DNA of 64,000 bases from Chitinolyticbacter meiyuanensis (GCF_008033135.1 NZ_CP041335.1:2981925-3045924); one strand, 5' to 3'. Positions 11,891 through 20,837 are shown, counted from the first letter of the stretch. The notes: generated by a model from the sequence alone, not told the origin. Program-made: numbers and translations.

Positions 11891-11910
11891 CGCCGTCAGT
11901 AGCGACGGCG
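11891..11910 (-). other. Leader stem-loop upstream of the Aer-like receptor gene
   Basis: CGCCGTC, loop AGTAGC, GACGGCG forms a 7-base-pair stem 20 bases before the receptor ATG, just outside the ribosome binding site. AT-rich DNA (11921-11940) lies beyond it and probably holds the promoter. Function unknown. Confidence 0.3.
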
Positions 11911-12019
11911 GAGTATATTAGAGAAATATTATTTTTATATCCAGCGACGATATCGGGCCATCCGGGAAGACCACACTAGATGCGTGGCTTCTTTGCGGCG
12001 TGGGAGGACAGAACGGGAA

Positions 12020-13666
12020 TCAGGCCGCAGCCGGCAGGTAGGACGATGCGGCCAGCAATTGGCGAGTGTACGGATGAGCCGGGGACGAGAACACGGTTTC
12101 CACCGAACCACGCTCGACCACCTCGCCACGCTGCAGCACCATCACCTGGTGTGCCAGCGCACGGATCACCGTCAGATCATGGGTGATCAGCAGGTAGGAG
12201 AGCCCATGGCTGCGCTGCAGTTCCGCCAGGAGCTTGAGCACCTGCAGACCGATATGGGCATCAAGCGCCGACGTGGGCTCGTCGAGGATCAGTACCTCGG
12301 GCTGCAGCACCAGCGCTCGGGCAATCGCAATGCGCTGGCGCTGGCCGCCAGAAAACGCGTGCGGATAGCGATCGAGCACCTCGGTGCCGAGCCCCACTTC
12401 CGCGAGGACCGCGATCGCGCGGGCACGGCGTTCACCCGGCCCCAGCTCTGGCCGGTGCACCACCAAGCCTTCCTCGACGATCTCCGCCACCGTCATACGG
12501 GGAGACAGCGCCGAGAACGGATCCTGCAACACCAGCTGCATCCGACTGCGCGCCGCGCGCAGCGCAGCGCCGCCAAGCTGGTCGAAGCGCAGCGCATCCT
12601 CGCCGCTGCCAAGCACGATCTCGCACTGCGCCTCACGTACCAGACGCAGGATCGAAAGCGCCAGCGTGGTCTTGCCCGACCCGGATTCGCCAACGATGCC
12701 CAGCGTCTCGCCGCGTGCCAGCGCGAAATCGGCCGGCGCCAGCGCTGTCACGGTGCTGGCCTTGCCGAAGAAACCGGCACGCCGCCGGTAGCGGCAGGAC
12801 ACATTGGACACCCGCAACCGATATGCCGGCTGCGTGGGCAGCGGTGGCGCCAATCGCGCCTCGCGCACGGCCAGCAGTGCCCGGGTGGCCGGATGGGAGG
12901 GGGCGGACAGCACGCCGGTCGTCGTGCCGGTCTCGACGATGCGCCCCTCGCACATCACGGCGACGCGATCGGCAAAGCTGCGCACCAGCGCGAGATCATG
13001 CGAGATCAACAACAGCGCCAGCCCCTCGCTGGCCGCCAGCTCCTTGAGGAACTGCAGGATCTGCACCCGCAGGTGGGCATCGAGCGCGGTGGTCGGCTCG
13101 TCGGCGATCAGCAGGCGTGGGCCGCACGCCAGTGCCATTGCAATCAGTACGCGCTGGCGCTGACCGCCGGACAGCTGGTGTGGATATGAATCGATGAAGC
13201 GCTCGGCGTCGGCAAGGTGCACCTTGTGCAGCAGTGCCATCACTGCGGCGCGCAGGGTGCGCCCGGTCAGGCCGCGGTGCAGCGCCAGCGTCTCGCCGAT
13301 CTGGCGGCCGACGGTATGCAAGGGATTCAGTGCCGACAGCGGCTCCTGGAACACCATGCCGATGCCTTCGCCACGCACGGCACGCAGCCGCGCTTCGCTC
13401 GCCTGCAACAGCTCCTCGCCGGCGAAGCGGATGCTGCCTTGATAGCGCGCGCCGGGATCGAGCTGCAGGATGGCACGTGCGGTCACGCTCTTGCCGGAGC
13501 CGGACGCGCCGACCAGCGCCAGCGTCTCCCCCGGGCACAGCGTAAAGACGACATCGCTGACCGCCGCTTGCGTTTGCCCCGGATAGTGGACGGCCAGCCC
13601 GGCCACATCGAGCAGGGCTTCGCGTTCGGGCAAGGTGTCGGCCTGGGAGGTCTGGGTGGCGGTCAT
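12020..13666 (-). CDS. yejF: Fused double ATP-binding subunit of a peptide ABC importer (YejF-like)
   Basis: One 548-residue chain carries two complete oligopeptide-type ABC ATPase domains. The first has Walker A GASGSGKSV, signature HQLSGGQRQRV and Walker B LLIADEPTTALD. The second has GESGSGKTT, FSGGQRQRI and VLILDEPTSALD. Both end with the SPAHPYTR-type tail of dipeptide/oligopeptide transporters. The same two-in-one layout is found in E. coli YejF, which powers uptake of microcin C and peptides with YejA, YejB and YejE. No permease or binding-protein gene is adjacent here, so the partners are elsewhere. An earlier TTG at 13672 is possible, but the ATG at 13666 is taken. Substrate specificity is inferred. 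Confidence 0.85.
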   Translation of the reverse strand: MTATQTSQADTLPEREALLDVAGLAVHYPGQTQAAVSDVVFTLCPGETLALVGASGSGKSVTARAILQLDPGARYQGSIRFAGEELLQASEARLRAVRGEGIGMVFQEPLSALNPLHTVGRQIGETLALHRGLTGRTLRAAVMALLHKVHLADAERFIDSYPHQLSGGQRQRVLIAMALACGPRLLIADEPTTALDAHLRVQILQFLKELAASEGLALLLISHDLALVRSFADRVAVMCEGRIVETGTTTGVLSAPSHPATRALLAVREARLAPPLPTQPAYRLRVSNVSCRYRRRAGFFGKASTVTALAPADFALARGETLGIVGESGSGKTTLALSILRLVREAQCEIVLGSGEDALRFDQLGGAALRAARSRMQLVLQDPFSALSPRMTVAEIVEEGLVVHRPELGPGERRARAIAVLAEVGLGTEVLDRYPHAFSGGQRQRIAIARALVLQPEVLILDEPTSALDAHIGLQVLKLLAELQRSHGLSYLLITHDLTVIRALAHQVMVLQRGEVVERGSVETVFSSPAHPYTRQLLAASSYLPAAA

Positions 13667-13712
13667 GCCCAACTATAACCCAAGGCATCGGCAGCGCGGC
13701 GCGGCGGCACGA

Positions 13713-14009
13713 TCACTGTGTGGTGGCGAGATCGTCCCACTCGGCGTACTCGACTTCAGGCGCCTGCAGCAGGTCTGCCAGCAGGGCAATCCGCCCCTGG
13801 CCGCTGACCGGATACAACCAGGCGCCCAGCGACAACGGCCGCCCCTGACCCAGCACCACGCCATGGCGGCTGGCCTGCTCGGCCAGCACCGCCTCGCGGC
13901 GGCTGTCGTCCTTGAACTTCACGATCAGACGGGCCTCGTCCTGCACCGGGCTGGCGCAGGCAGTGACGACGACAGTGGCCAAGGCCAGTCCACCCCAGAG
14001 TGCACGCAT
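13713..14009 (-). CDS. Small lipoprotein resembling a free subtilase propeptide (I9-like) domain
   Basis: The 98-residue product has a lipoprotein signal (LATVVVTAC, lipid on Cys19). A mature domain of about 80 residues follows, written ARLIVKFKDDSRREAV..., then GRIALLADLLQAPEVEYAEWDD. This closely follows the propeptide of the two neighbouring subtilases (DRLIIKYR..., RLRELARELAADDPNIEYVEAD), including the edge strand and the final IEYAE-type strand. No protease domain follows. It sits 14 bases after the subtilase stop with a GGAGGG ribosome site, so it is in the same operon. By analogy with I9 propeptides it could be a membrane-anchored inhibitor or folding chaperone for the proteases; this is inference. 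The upstream in-frame extension is rejected. Confidence 0.75.
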   Translation of the reverse strand: MRALWGGLALATVVVTACASPVQDEARLIVKFKDDSRREAVLAEQASRHGVVLGQGRPLSLGAWLYPVSGQGRIALLADLLQAPEVEYAEWDDLATTQ

Positions 14010-14023
14010 CGTCGTCCCTCCCC

Positions 14024-15997
14024 TCAACAGTTGCCCAATACCTTCCATACGCCCCACTGACCGGACTGGGCGGGGTTTTCGCCACGGGTCCACCACTTGG
14101 CTTCGTAGTTCACGCCATTGTAGGTGACGCGATCACCGCCGATATAGATCGCATCGGCGCTCCAAGCGGCGTTGCAACTGCTTGGCACCGGGGTGACGAC
14201 CGGGGTTGGCGTGGCAGTCGGTACCGCCGTTGGCAGCGGGGTGCTGGTCGGGCGCGGTGTCGGGGTCAGCGTCGGTACGGCGGTGGGCTGCGGCGTCGGC
14301 GTCGGCGTCGCAGTGGGGCGCGGCGTGAGCGTGGGTGTCGGCTGGGGCGTTGCAGTCGGCACGCTGCTGCCGCAGGCGCCCAGGTCGAGCCAGGGCTTAC
14401 CCTCGCCAATACTGCTGGCCGGCACGTTGCTCTGCGTCCACCACTTGGCCTCGTAGTTGCGGCCGTTGTAGGTCACGCGCTGGCCGCCGGTATAGACGGC
14501 GCTGCTGCTCCAGGCTGCGTAGCAGCTGCTCGAGACCGGCGTCGGGGCCACCGGTGTCGGGGCCTTGGTCGGCGTGGGCGTCGGCACCTTGGTCGGAGTC
14601 GGTACGCTGGTGGGAGCCGGTGTCGGGGTCGGACCGGCCAGTGCCTTCGCCTGCGCCACCGCCGCCCGTGCATCCATCAGCCCGGCACCGCAGCCCTCGG
14701 GGCAGGCCACCGGCATCGGCTTGGCGGTACTGCGCAGGATCTGGTCGATCTGGTCCGGCGTCAGCTTGGCGTTCACCGACAACATCAGCGCAGCCACGCC
14801 CGATACATGCGGCGCCGCCATGCTGGTACCGCTCTTGCTGCCGTAGCCATCAGCCACCGGCGAAGTGGTACCGGTGTTGATGGTGGACAGCACCGACGAC
14901 CCCGGCGCGGCGATTTCCACCATGCTGCCGAAGTTGGAATAGCTGGCGCGCGCGCCACTGCTGGTGGTAGCGGCAACGGTGATCACACCAGCACAACTGG
15001 CCGGGCGCTTGGTGCTAACATCGACATTGTCGTTGCCGGCCGAAACCACGACCACGGCGCCTTGGCTGCGCGCATAGTTGATCGCATTCTGGTAGGTGGT
15101 GCCGCAGCTGCCGGTGCCGCCCAGGCTCAGGTTCAGCACCTTGGCCGGGTTGGCATTGCGGGCCAGGCCCGGCACGTCGCCACCGGCGGCCCAGATCATG
15201 CCGTCAGCGATGTCCGAGGTATAGCCACCGCACACACCGAGCACCCGCACCGGCACCACGCGGGCACCGTAGGCCACGCCGACCACGCCCTCGCCATTGT
15301 TGCCGACGGCGGCAATGGTGCCGGCCACGTGGCTGCCATGCCAGCCGCTGTTGCGCTGTGCGCCATCGCAGGTGCCGTAGTCGCCCGGATCGGCAGCATC
15401 GAGGTCACGCCCGTCGCCATCGTTGGACCGGGTCGCATCGGCAATCAGGTCAGCACCGGGCAGGATATTGGCCACCAGATCACGATGCGGGCGGTAGCCA
15501 GTGTCGATCACCGCCACCACCACGCCCTTGCCGGTGGTGATGTCCCAGGCGCCCTGCACATTGCTGCCGGCGCTGTTGTCCTTGAAGCCCCACAGCGATC
15601 CCAGTTGCGGATCATTGGTGGTGGCATCGGCATAGTTGAGCGTGTCAGCCTCGACATACTCGATATTGGGATCGTCGGCGGCCAGCTCGCGCGCCAGTTC
15701 ACGCAGCCGCTCCACTTTCACCCGGCGGTCGAGCTTCACCACGCGCGCGCCACTGTGCATGTCGCGCAGCTTGCGCATCGACACCCCAAGACGCGCCGCG
15801 CCGATCGATTCGGTGCTTGCGGACAGATCCGCCACACTCTGGCTGCGCAGCAACGGCTGGTTGCGATATTTAATGATGAGTCGATCGGTGGTGTCTTCAA
15901 GGCGGTGCTGTGTCGTTGCGACTTCGTCCGCCTGAGCCTGCCACGCGCTCGCCGATAACACGGCCAGTACGACCGCCTTGCGTGTAAACCTGACCAT
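14024..15997 (-). CDS. Secreted subtilisin-like serine protease with two chitin-binding modules
   Basis: The 657-residue pre-proprotein has a signal peptide (1-22), an inhibitory propeptide (about 37-120) and a peptidase S8 domain. Its catalytic residues are Asp165 (VIDTGYRPHRD), His220 (WHGSHVAGT) and Ser392 (SGTSMAAPH), with oxyanion Asn322. Two Pro/Thr-rich linkers (about 455-490 and 548-605) separate two family 5/12 carbohydrate-binding modules at 491-542 and 608-657, each with the YNG.NYEAKWWT aromatic signature that binds chitin. It probably strips protein from chitin in cuticle or cell wall. It is the downstream paralogue of the gene at 16.2-18.1 kb, colinear without gaps over the first 400 residues. 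The ATG at 15997 has GGGAGC upstream and gives the signal peptide. Confidence 0.93.
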   Translation of the reverse strand: MVRFTRKAVVLAVLSASAWQAQADEVATTQHRLEDTTDRLIIKYRNQPLLRSQSVADLSASTESIGAARLGVSMRKLRDMHSGARVVKLDRRVKVERLRELARELAADDPNIEYVEADTLNYADATTNDPQLGSLWGFKDNSAGSNVQGAWDITTGKGVVVAVIDTGYRPHRDLVANILPGADLIADATRSNDGDGRDLDAADPGDYGTCDGAQRNSGWHGSHVAGTIAAVGNNGEGVVGVAYGARVVPVRVLGVCGGYTSDIADGMIWAAGGDVPGLARNANPAKVLNLSLGGTGSCGTTYQNAINYARSQGAVVVVSAGNDNVDVSTKRPASCAGVITVAATTSSGARASYSNFGSMVEIAAPGSSVLSTINTGTTSPVADGYGSKSGTSMAAPHVSGVAALMLSVNAKLTPDQIDQILRSTAKPMPVACPEGCGAGLMDARAAVAQAKALAGPTPTPAPTSVPTPTKVPTPTPTKAPTPVAPTPVSSSCYAAWSSSAVYTGGQRVTYNGRNYEAKWWTQSNVPASSIGEGKPWLDLGACGSSVPTATPQPTPTLTPRPTATPTPTPQPTAVPTLTPTPRPTSTPLPTAVPTATPTPVVTPVPSSCNAAWSADAIYIGGDRVTYNGVNYEAKWWTRGENPAQSGQWGVWKVLGNC

Positions 15998-16129
15998 ACT
16001 GCTCCCCGCCTCTGTTTTTGCTGTTATCCGGCGACCAAGCAAGGGGCGCCGGTATGCAGCGGGCATCGTATCAGCAGCCACTGATTTGGCGACCACCACC
16101 CGGCACCGCTGGGTGGCAACTGCAGCAAA

Positions 16130-16164
16130 AACCCGGTTGCGACGGATCGCATCGCAACCGGGTT
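16130..16164 (-). terminator. Rho-independent terminator of the upstream subtilase gene
   Basis: AACCCGGTTGCGA and TCGCAACCGGGTT form a perfect 13-base-pair stem with a 9-base loop. Read on the minus strand it begins 7 bases after the stop and is followed by TTTTTGC. The second subtilase gene downstream therefore likely has its own promoter in 15998-16129. Confidence 0.85.
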
Positions 16165-16170
16165 ACGCGT

Positions 16171-18072
16171 TTACTGGCAGGTACCGAGCAATCGCCACGC
16201 GCCCCAGCTACCCGATTGGGCCGGATTGTCGCCTTGTGTCCACCACTTGGCCTCGTAGTTGATGCCGTTGTACGTCACCCGGTTGCCGCCGACGTAGACA
16301 GCTGCAGCGGACCACGCCGCGTAGCAGCTCGACGGGATCGGCGTCGGCGACGGTTGTGGCACCGGACTCGGGCCGGGCGAAGGCAGCGGCGTCGGTTGCG
16401 GGCTGGGTTGCGGGCTGGGTTGCAGCGTGGGCGGCACCGGCGTGGTGCTGCCGTTGCATACGCCGATGTCGCGCCACAGCGTGGGGCTGGCAGCCGGATT
16501 CCAGTTGGTGCCGGTGTAGGCGGTGTGCGCCACCAGCGCCTGGTAGTTGCGGCCGTTGAAGGTGACCAGCTCGTTGGCGGCGTAGCTGCGCCCTTCCCGC
16601 CAAGCCTGGTTGCAGCTGGTCGGCGACGGCGTCGGCTGCGGAGTGGGCACGGGGCTGGGGCCGGGCGATGGCAGCGGGGTCGGCCCCGGCGTGGGCGTCG
16701 GGCCGGGCGTGGCCAGATCCCGCGCCCGCGCCACAGCGGCCTGCGCATCCATCAGGCCGGCACCGCAACCCTGGCTGCACGCGCCGGGCAGCGGCTTGGC
16801 AGTAGCACGCAGGATCTGGTCGACCTGATCGGGCGTCAGCCCCGGATTCACCGACAGCATCAACGCCGCCACACCGGCCACATGCGGCGTGGCCATGCTG
16901 GTGCCGCTCATGTTGCGGTAGCCATCGCCAGCCGGCGTGCTGGTGCCGGTATCGATGGTCGAATAGATGTCCGAGCCCGGTGCGGTGATCTCGACCAGGC
17001 TGCCGTAGTTGCTGAAGCTGGACCGGTTGCCGTTGCGATCACTCGCCGCCACCGTGATCACGCCGCTGCAGTTGGCCGGTGTGGCAAGACTGGCATCGCG
17101 GTTCTCATTGCCCGCGGCCACCACCACCACGGCGCCGCGACCACGCGCGTAGTTGATCGCATTCTGATAGGTGTTGCCGCAAGTGCCGCTGCCGCCGAGA
17201 CTCAGGTTGAGCACCTTGGCGGGGTTGGGATTGGCCGCGAGTCCGGTGACGTTGCCACCCACGGCCCAGATCATGCCGTCGGTGATGTCCGAGGTGTAGC
17301 CGCCGCAGCGCCCCAGCACCCGCACCGGCACCACGCGCGCGTTGTAGGCCACGCCCGCCACGCCGTCGCTGTTGTTGGCGACCGCGGCAATGGTGCCGGC
17401 CACGTGGGTGCCGTGCCAGCTGCTGTTGCTGGTCCGCCCATCGCAAGTGCCATAGTCGCCCGGATCGCGTGCATCGGCATCGCGACCATCGCCATCGACG
17501 CTGTAGGTGGTCTGGGTGATCAGGTCTGCACCAGGCAGCAGGTTGGCCTGCAGGTCGCGATGCGGCCGGTAACCGGTGTCGATCACCGCCACCGTAACGC
17601 CCTGGCCGGTCGCGATATCCCAGGCACCGAACACATTGCTGCCGGTGGTGGTACCGGCAAAGCCCCACAGCTGGGCGTTACCCGGATCATTGGTGCTGCC
17701 CAGCGGATAGTTGATCAGGTCGGGCTCGGCGTATTCGATGTTCGGATCTTCCGCAGCCAATTGGGCCGCCAGCTTGCGCAAGCGCTCCACGCGCAGGGGC
17801 TTGTCGAGTTTGACCACGCGCGCTCCGTTGTGGGTGCGCCGCACCGCGCTCAGCGCCACGCCGTACTGCGCGGCGGCAGTGGATTCGGCCTGCGCGCTGA
17901 TTTCGGCACCTGCAGCACGGGCAGTGGGCGCCACCGCATCGCGGTATTTGATGATCAGCCGGTCGCTATCCGGGGCGGTCTGCCGTGGCATGGTGGCCTC
18001 GTCGGCCCAGGCCAATTGCATCGTCAACGTCAGCAAGCCGATGCGCAATGGGGGAAGCAGGAGTTTGTTCAT
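16171..18072 (-). CDS. Secreted subtilisin-like serine protease with two chitin-binding modules (paralogue)
   Basis: The 633-residue protein has a signal peptide (1-23), a propeptide (37-120) and an S8 domain with Asp165, His220 and Ser392 at exactly the same positions as in its neighbour. A Pro-rich linker leads to a first CBM5/12-like module with the more divergent NGRNYQALVAHTAYTGTNW core. After a second linker the C-terminal module has YNGINYEAKWWTQGDNPAQSG. The divergent module resembles the last module of the GH16 enzyme at 50.2 kb. Two ATGs are possible. The one at 18072 is preceded by GAGGA at 8 bases, while that at 18081 has no room for a ribosome site. It is a tandem duplicate of the next gene and likely an extracellular protease acting on chitin-associated protein. 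Confidence 0.93.
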   Translation of the reverse strand: MNKLLLPPLRIGLLTLTMQLAWADEATMPRQTAPDSDRLIIKYRDAVAPTARAAGAEISAQAESTAAAQYGVALSAVRRTHNGARVVKLDKPLRVERLRKLAAQLAAEDPNIEYAEPDLINYPLGSTNDPGNAQLWGFAGTTTGSNVFGAWDIATGQGVTVAVIDTGYRPHRDLQANLLPGADLITQTTYSVDGDGRDADARDPGDYGTCDGRTSNSSWHGTHVAGTIAAVANNSDGVAGVAYNARVVPVRVLGRCGGYTSDITDGMIWAVGGNVTGLAANPNPAKVLNLSLGGSGTCGNTYQNAINYARGRGAVVVVAAGNENRDASLATPANCSGVITVAASDRNGNRSSFSNYGSLVEITAPGSDIYSTIDTGTSTPAGDGYRNMSGTSMATPHVAGVAALMLSVNPGLTPDQVDQILRATAKPLPGACSQGCGAGLMDAQAAVARARDLATPGPTPTPGPTPLPSPGPSPVPTPQPTPSPTSCNQAWREGRSYAANELVTFNGRNYQALVAHTAYTGTNWNPAASPTLWRDIGVCNGSTTPVPPTLQPSPQPSPQPTPLPSPGPSPVPQPSPTPIPSSCYAAWSAAAVYVGGNRVTYNGINYEAKWWTQGDNPAQSGSWGAWRLLGTCQ

Positions 18073-18095
18073 AGGTTCCATCCTCAGTTGGCAAA

Positions 18096-18132
18096 AACTG
18101 GTCTTTATATAGAACTTGAAATGAGACCAGTT
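18096..18132. promoter_or_regulatory. Inverted repeat upstream of the subtilase gene, candidate operator or leader hairpin
   Basis: AACTGGTCT (18096-18104) and AGACCAGTT (18124-18132) are perfect 9-base inverted arms separated by 19 bases, 24 bases before the subtilase ATG. The spacer is AT-rich (TTATATAGAACTTG). It could be a regulator binding site spanning the promoter, or a leader RNA hairpin. Confidence 0.45.
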
Positions 18133-18394
18133 CCGCGCAGTCTAGGAGCGCACCAGAAAAGCGCAAACACCACCCATCGGCGATATTTATCCTTAACAAT
18201 TAAATACTTATTTCGATTAACCCAGCCAGGAACCCAGCTCCATTGGGAATATCCCTAGCCGGCCGACCAGTCGTTCAGATGAACCACGACCATCAAATCC
18301 AGCAGCCGCAAGGCTTTCATTACGGAAATATCCAAGAAAGTTCCTGCACAGCCATTCGGCGCCGACCAATGCAAAGCGGCAAGCAAGACAAGAA

Positions 18395-18419
18395 AAAAGC
18401 CCTCGGCATGAGGGCTTTT
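18395..18419 (-). terminator. Rho-independent terminator of the sulfite reductase operon
   Basis: AAAAGCCCTC, loop GGCAT, GAGGGCTTTT; on the minus strand the stem is followed by TTTTTTCT. It lies 18 bases after the stop of the DUF934 gene and closes that transcription unit. Confidence 0.88.
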
Positions 18420-18436
18420 CATCTGGGCGCGATCGA

Positions 18437-18931
18437 TCAGGCGCGGCGGCGGAACAGCGGGTCCGGGTGCGCCACGCTGGCCTGGTAGGCCTCGGTGAAA
18501 TCATCGAGGCCCAGCAGCGCATCGGCGATGTCCTTGTCGGCGCGCACGGCAAAGGCGTTGAAGCCACAGCGCCACAGGTAATTGAGCGTGTCCTTGAATA
18601 CATCGCCCACCGCGCGCAGTTCGCCGATATAGCCGTGGCGCTCACGCAAGAGCCGGCCGATGGAGAAGCCACGGCCATCGGTAAAGGCCGGAAAATCGAC
18701 GGCAATCACCGCAAAGTGGTTGGCGTCGACCGGCAGCGATTCCGGTTCGTCGTCCGGTGCGAAGCACACGCCGACCTCGCGACCAGCCAATGCATCGCGG
18801 TGCGCCAGCCAGTATTGATATGGCACGATCACGCGGCCCTGCTCCGGCACGGCAATGCTGCCGTCCTCGGCCGGCAGCACGCGGGTCCAGCTGTCGTCGA
18901 CGATCTGCCGATCGATGATGACCTTAGGCAT
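18437..18931 (-). CDS. DUF934 family protein, sulfite reductase partner
   Basis: The 164-residue protein (MPKVIIDRQIVDDSW...) has the DUF934 features: a short beta-rich start, VPYQYWLAHRDAL, then DFPAFTDGRGFSIGRLLRERHGYIGELRAVGD. The family is found next to cysI in betaproteobacteria and pseudomonads. It is thought to belong to assimilatory sulfate reduction, possibly as an accessory or ferredoxin-interaction subunit of sulfite reductase, but its biochemical role is not settled. The ATG at 18931 overlaps the end of the sulfite reductase gene by 8 bases, implying translational coupling. cysH and cysD, often next in such operons, are absent; a terminator follows. Confidence 0.88.
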   Translation of the reverse strand: MPKVIIDRQIVDDSWTRVLPAEDGSIAVPEQGRVIVPYQYWLAHRDALAGREVGVCFAPDDEPESLPVDANHFAVIAVDFPAFTDGRGFSIGRLLRERHGYIGELRAVGDVFKDTLNYLWRCGFNAFAVRADKDIADALLGLDDFTEAYQASVAHPDPLFRRRA

Positions 18932-20606
18932 CGACGGTCTCCTTCTTATTGGTCTTGTCGCCGTAGACACGGGTCTTGAACGGATCAATGCCGAGGCGAT
19001 CGACCACCTCAATGAAGCGCTCGTCCCCTTCGCGCTGCTCGACGAACACGTCGATGATCTTGGCGATCACGTCCGGCATCTCCTGCTGGGCGAACGATGG
19101 GCCAATCACCTTGCCGATGGAGGCGCCATTGCCCTGCCGGCCACCGAGGCTGACCTGATACCACTCGGAGCCATTCTTGTCGACGCCGAGGATGCCGATG
19201 TTGCCGACATGGTGATGACCACAGGCATTCATGCAGCCGGACATGTTGAGATCGATCTCGCCGAGGTCGAACAGGTAGTCGAGGTCGTCGAAGCGTTCCT
19301 GGATGGCCTGGGCAATCGGGATCGACTTGGCGTTGGCCAGCGAACAGAAGTCGCCGCCTGGGCAGCAGATCACGTCGGTCAGCAGGCCCACGTTCGGCGT
19401 GGCAAAACCCAGTGCCTTGGCCTCTTCCCACAGCGCGTAGACGTCGGCTTGCTTGACGTCGGCCAGGATCAGGTTCTGTTCATGCGAGGCACGCACCTCG
19501 CCGAAGCTGTAACGGTCAGCGAGGTCGGCCACGGCGTCGAGCTGTGCGCCGGTGGCATCGCCCGGCGGCACCCCGGTCTTCTTCAGCGACAGCGTCACCG
19601 CGGCATAGCCCGGTTGCTTGTGCGCGAACACATTGCGCTCCACCCAGCGGGCGAACGCCTTGTTCTCGGCTTGCTGGCGCAGGAAAGCCACATCATCGCC
19701 CGGCAGCGTCTCGTAGGTCGGCGCAGTGAAGAAGCGGCTGACACGGGCGATCTCGGCCTCGGTCAGCGTGGTCGGGCCATCCTTCAGGTGTGCCCATTCG
19801 GCCTCGACCTTGGCACCGAACGCCTCGGGCGTCATTGCCTTCACCAGGATCTTGATCCGGGCCTTGTATTTGTTGTCACGACGGCCGTAGCGGTTGTAGA
19901 CCCGCAGCGTGGCGTCGAGGTAGGACAGCAGATGCTTGGGCTCCAGCCACGGCTTGATCAGGCTGCCGACGATGGGCGTACGACCGAGGCCACCACCGAC
20001 GTAGACCTCGAAGCCGATTTCGCCGGCATCGTTCAGCTTGATGTTGATGCCGATGTCGTGAACCAGGATGGCGGCGCGATCTTCCAGCGCGCCGTTCACC
20101 GCGATCTTGAACTTGCGCGGCAGGTGAGCGAACTCGGGATGGAAGGTCGACCACTGGCGGATGATCTCGCACCACGGGCGCGGATCGACAATCTCATCGT
20201 GGGCGATGCCGGCGAACTGGTCGGTGGTGGTGTTGCGCACGCAGTTGCCGGAGGTCTGCACCGCGTGCATCTGCACCGAAGCCAACTCGCCGAGGATGGC
20301 CGGGACATCCTTCAGCTCGGGCCAGTTGTACTGGATGTTCTGCCGGGTGGTGAAGTGGCCGTAGTCGCGGTCGTAGGTACGGGCGATGTGCGCCAGCTTG
20401 CGCACCTGGTAGCTCGCCAGCATGCCGTAGGGCACGGCGACACGCAGCATCGGCGCGTGGCGCTGGATATAGAGGCCATTCTGCAGCCGCAGCGGGCGGA
20501 ACTCGTCTTCAGTGAGCTCGCCGGCGAGGTAGCGGCGGGTCTGGTCGGCAAACTGGGCGACGCGAGCGTCGACGATACCCTGGTCGATCGGATCGTACTG
20601 GTACAT
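18924..20606 (-). CDS. cysI: Sulfite reductase haemoprotein (nitrite/sulfite reductase family)
   Basis: The 560-residue enzyme reduces sulfite to sulfide with six electrons, using sirohaem coupled to a 4Fe-4S cluster. Two ferredoxin-like half domains (QNGLYIQRHAPMLRVAVPYGML; SFGEVRASHEQNLILADV) alternate with two sirohaem domains (YGHFTTRQNIQYNWPEL, TSGNCVRNTTTDQFAG). The cluster cysteines are in CCPGGDFC and SGCMNACGHHHVGNIG. The start MYQYDPIDQ at 20606 gives the usual N-terminus; the upstream in-frame codons are rejected. Its cofactor would come from the CysG encoded at 4.8 kb. The neighbour DUF934 supports sulfite rather than nitrite as substrate. The upstream AT-rich region (20640-20690) should hold a promoter, but I could not define a CysB site. 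Confidence 0.92.
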   Translation of the reverse strand: MYQYDPIDQGIVDARVAQFADQTRRYLAGELTEDEFRPLRLQNGLYIQRHAPMLRVAVPYGMLASYQVRKLAHIARTYDRDYGHFTTRQNIQYNWPELKDVPAILGELASVQMHAVQTSGNCVRNTTTDQFAGIAHDEIVDPRPWCEIIRQWSTFHPEFAHLPRKFKIAVNGALEDRAAILVHDIGINIKLNDAGEIGFEVYVGGGLGRTPIVGSLIKPWLEPKHLLSYLDATLRVYNRYGRRDNKYKARIKILVKAMTPEAFGAKVEAEWAHLKDGPTTLTEAEIARVSRFFTAPTYETLPGDDVAFLRQQAENKAFARWVERNVFAHKQPGYAAVTLSLKKTGVPPGDATGAQLDAVADLADRYSFGEVRASHEQNLILADVKQADVYALWEEAKALGFATPNVGLLTDVICCPGGDFCSLANAKSIPIAQAIQERFDDLDYLFDLGEIDLNMSGCMNACGHHHVGNIGILGVDKNGSEWYQVSLGGRQGNGASIGKVIGPSFAQQEMPDVIAKIIDVFVEQREGDERFIEVVDRLGIDPFKTRVYGDKTNKKETVDA

Positions 20607-20837
20607 GGGCCTATGACTACAAAACCGATAAAGATGGGCCGATGATATCAGTGTTATCGATAGATAAAAAAACCGATTTTCTATATGGATGAAGCGCGCG
20701 GTGCTAAGCATGGCGCGCGTTGCGAGCCATTCTCATCCAGGCCCGACGGGCCGCCATATGGGAAGATGGCGATTGCGGTTGTCACGGTCAGCCGATAAGC
20801 TTTCACGTCTTTTACAGTACCAGGTTAAGCCGTATCC

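Larger units (their letters stand above)
18073..18436. other. 364-base gene-free stretch between the sulfite reductase operon and the subtilase
   Basis: No credible gene. It contains the inverted repeat at 18096-18132, an AT-rich stretch around 18175-18225 that may hold the subtilase promoter, and the terminator at 18395-18419. Confidence 0.6.

Noticed and set aside
11871..12019. Possible cyclic di-GMP riboswitch upstream of the Aer-like receptor
   Set aside because: Only one short 7-base-pair stem is present; the conserved riboswitch core is absent.
14170..14640. Repetitive DNA that looks like short tandem repeats or a CRISPR-like array
   Set aside because: It encodes Pro/Thr linkers between protein modules; there are no regular unique spacers and the frame is maintained.
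14000..18258. Long plus-strand open frames (about 650 and 750 codons) over the subtilase genes
   Set aside because: They mirror the protease codons, lack recognisable domains and contradict strong minus-strand evidence (signal peptides, catalytic motifs, terminator).
20607..20837. CysB-type activator site upstream of the sulfite reductase gene
   Set aside because: The region is AT-rich and suitable, but I could not recognise a specific site or a convincing promoter in it.
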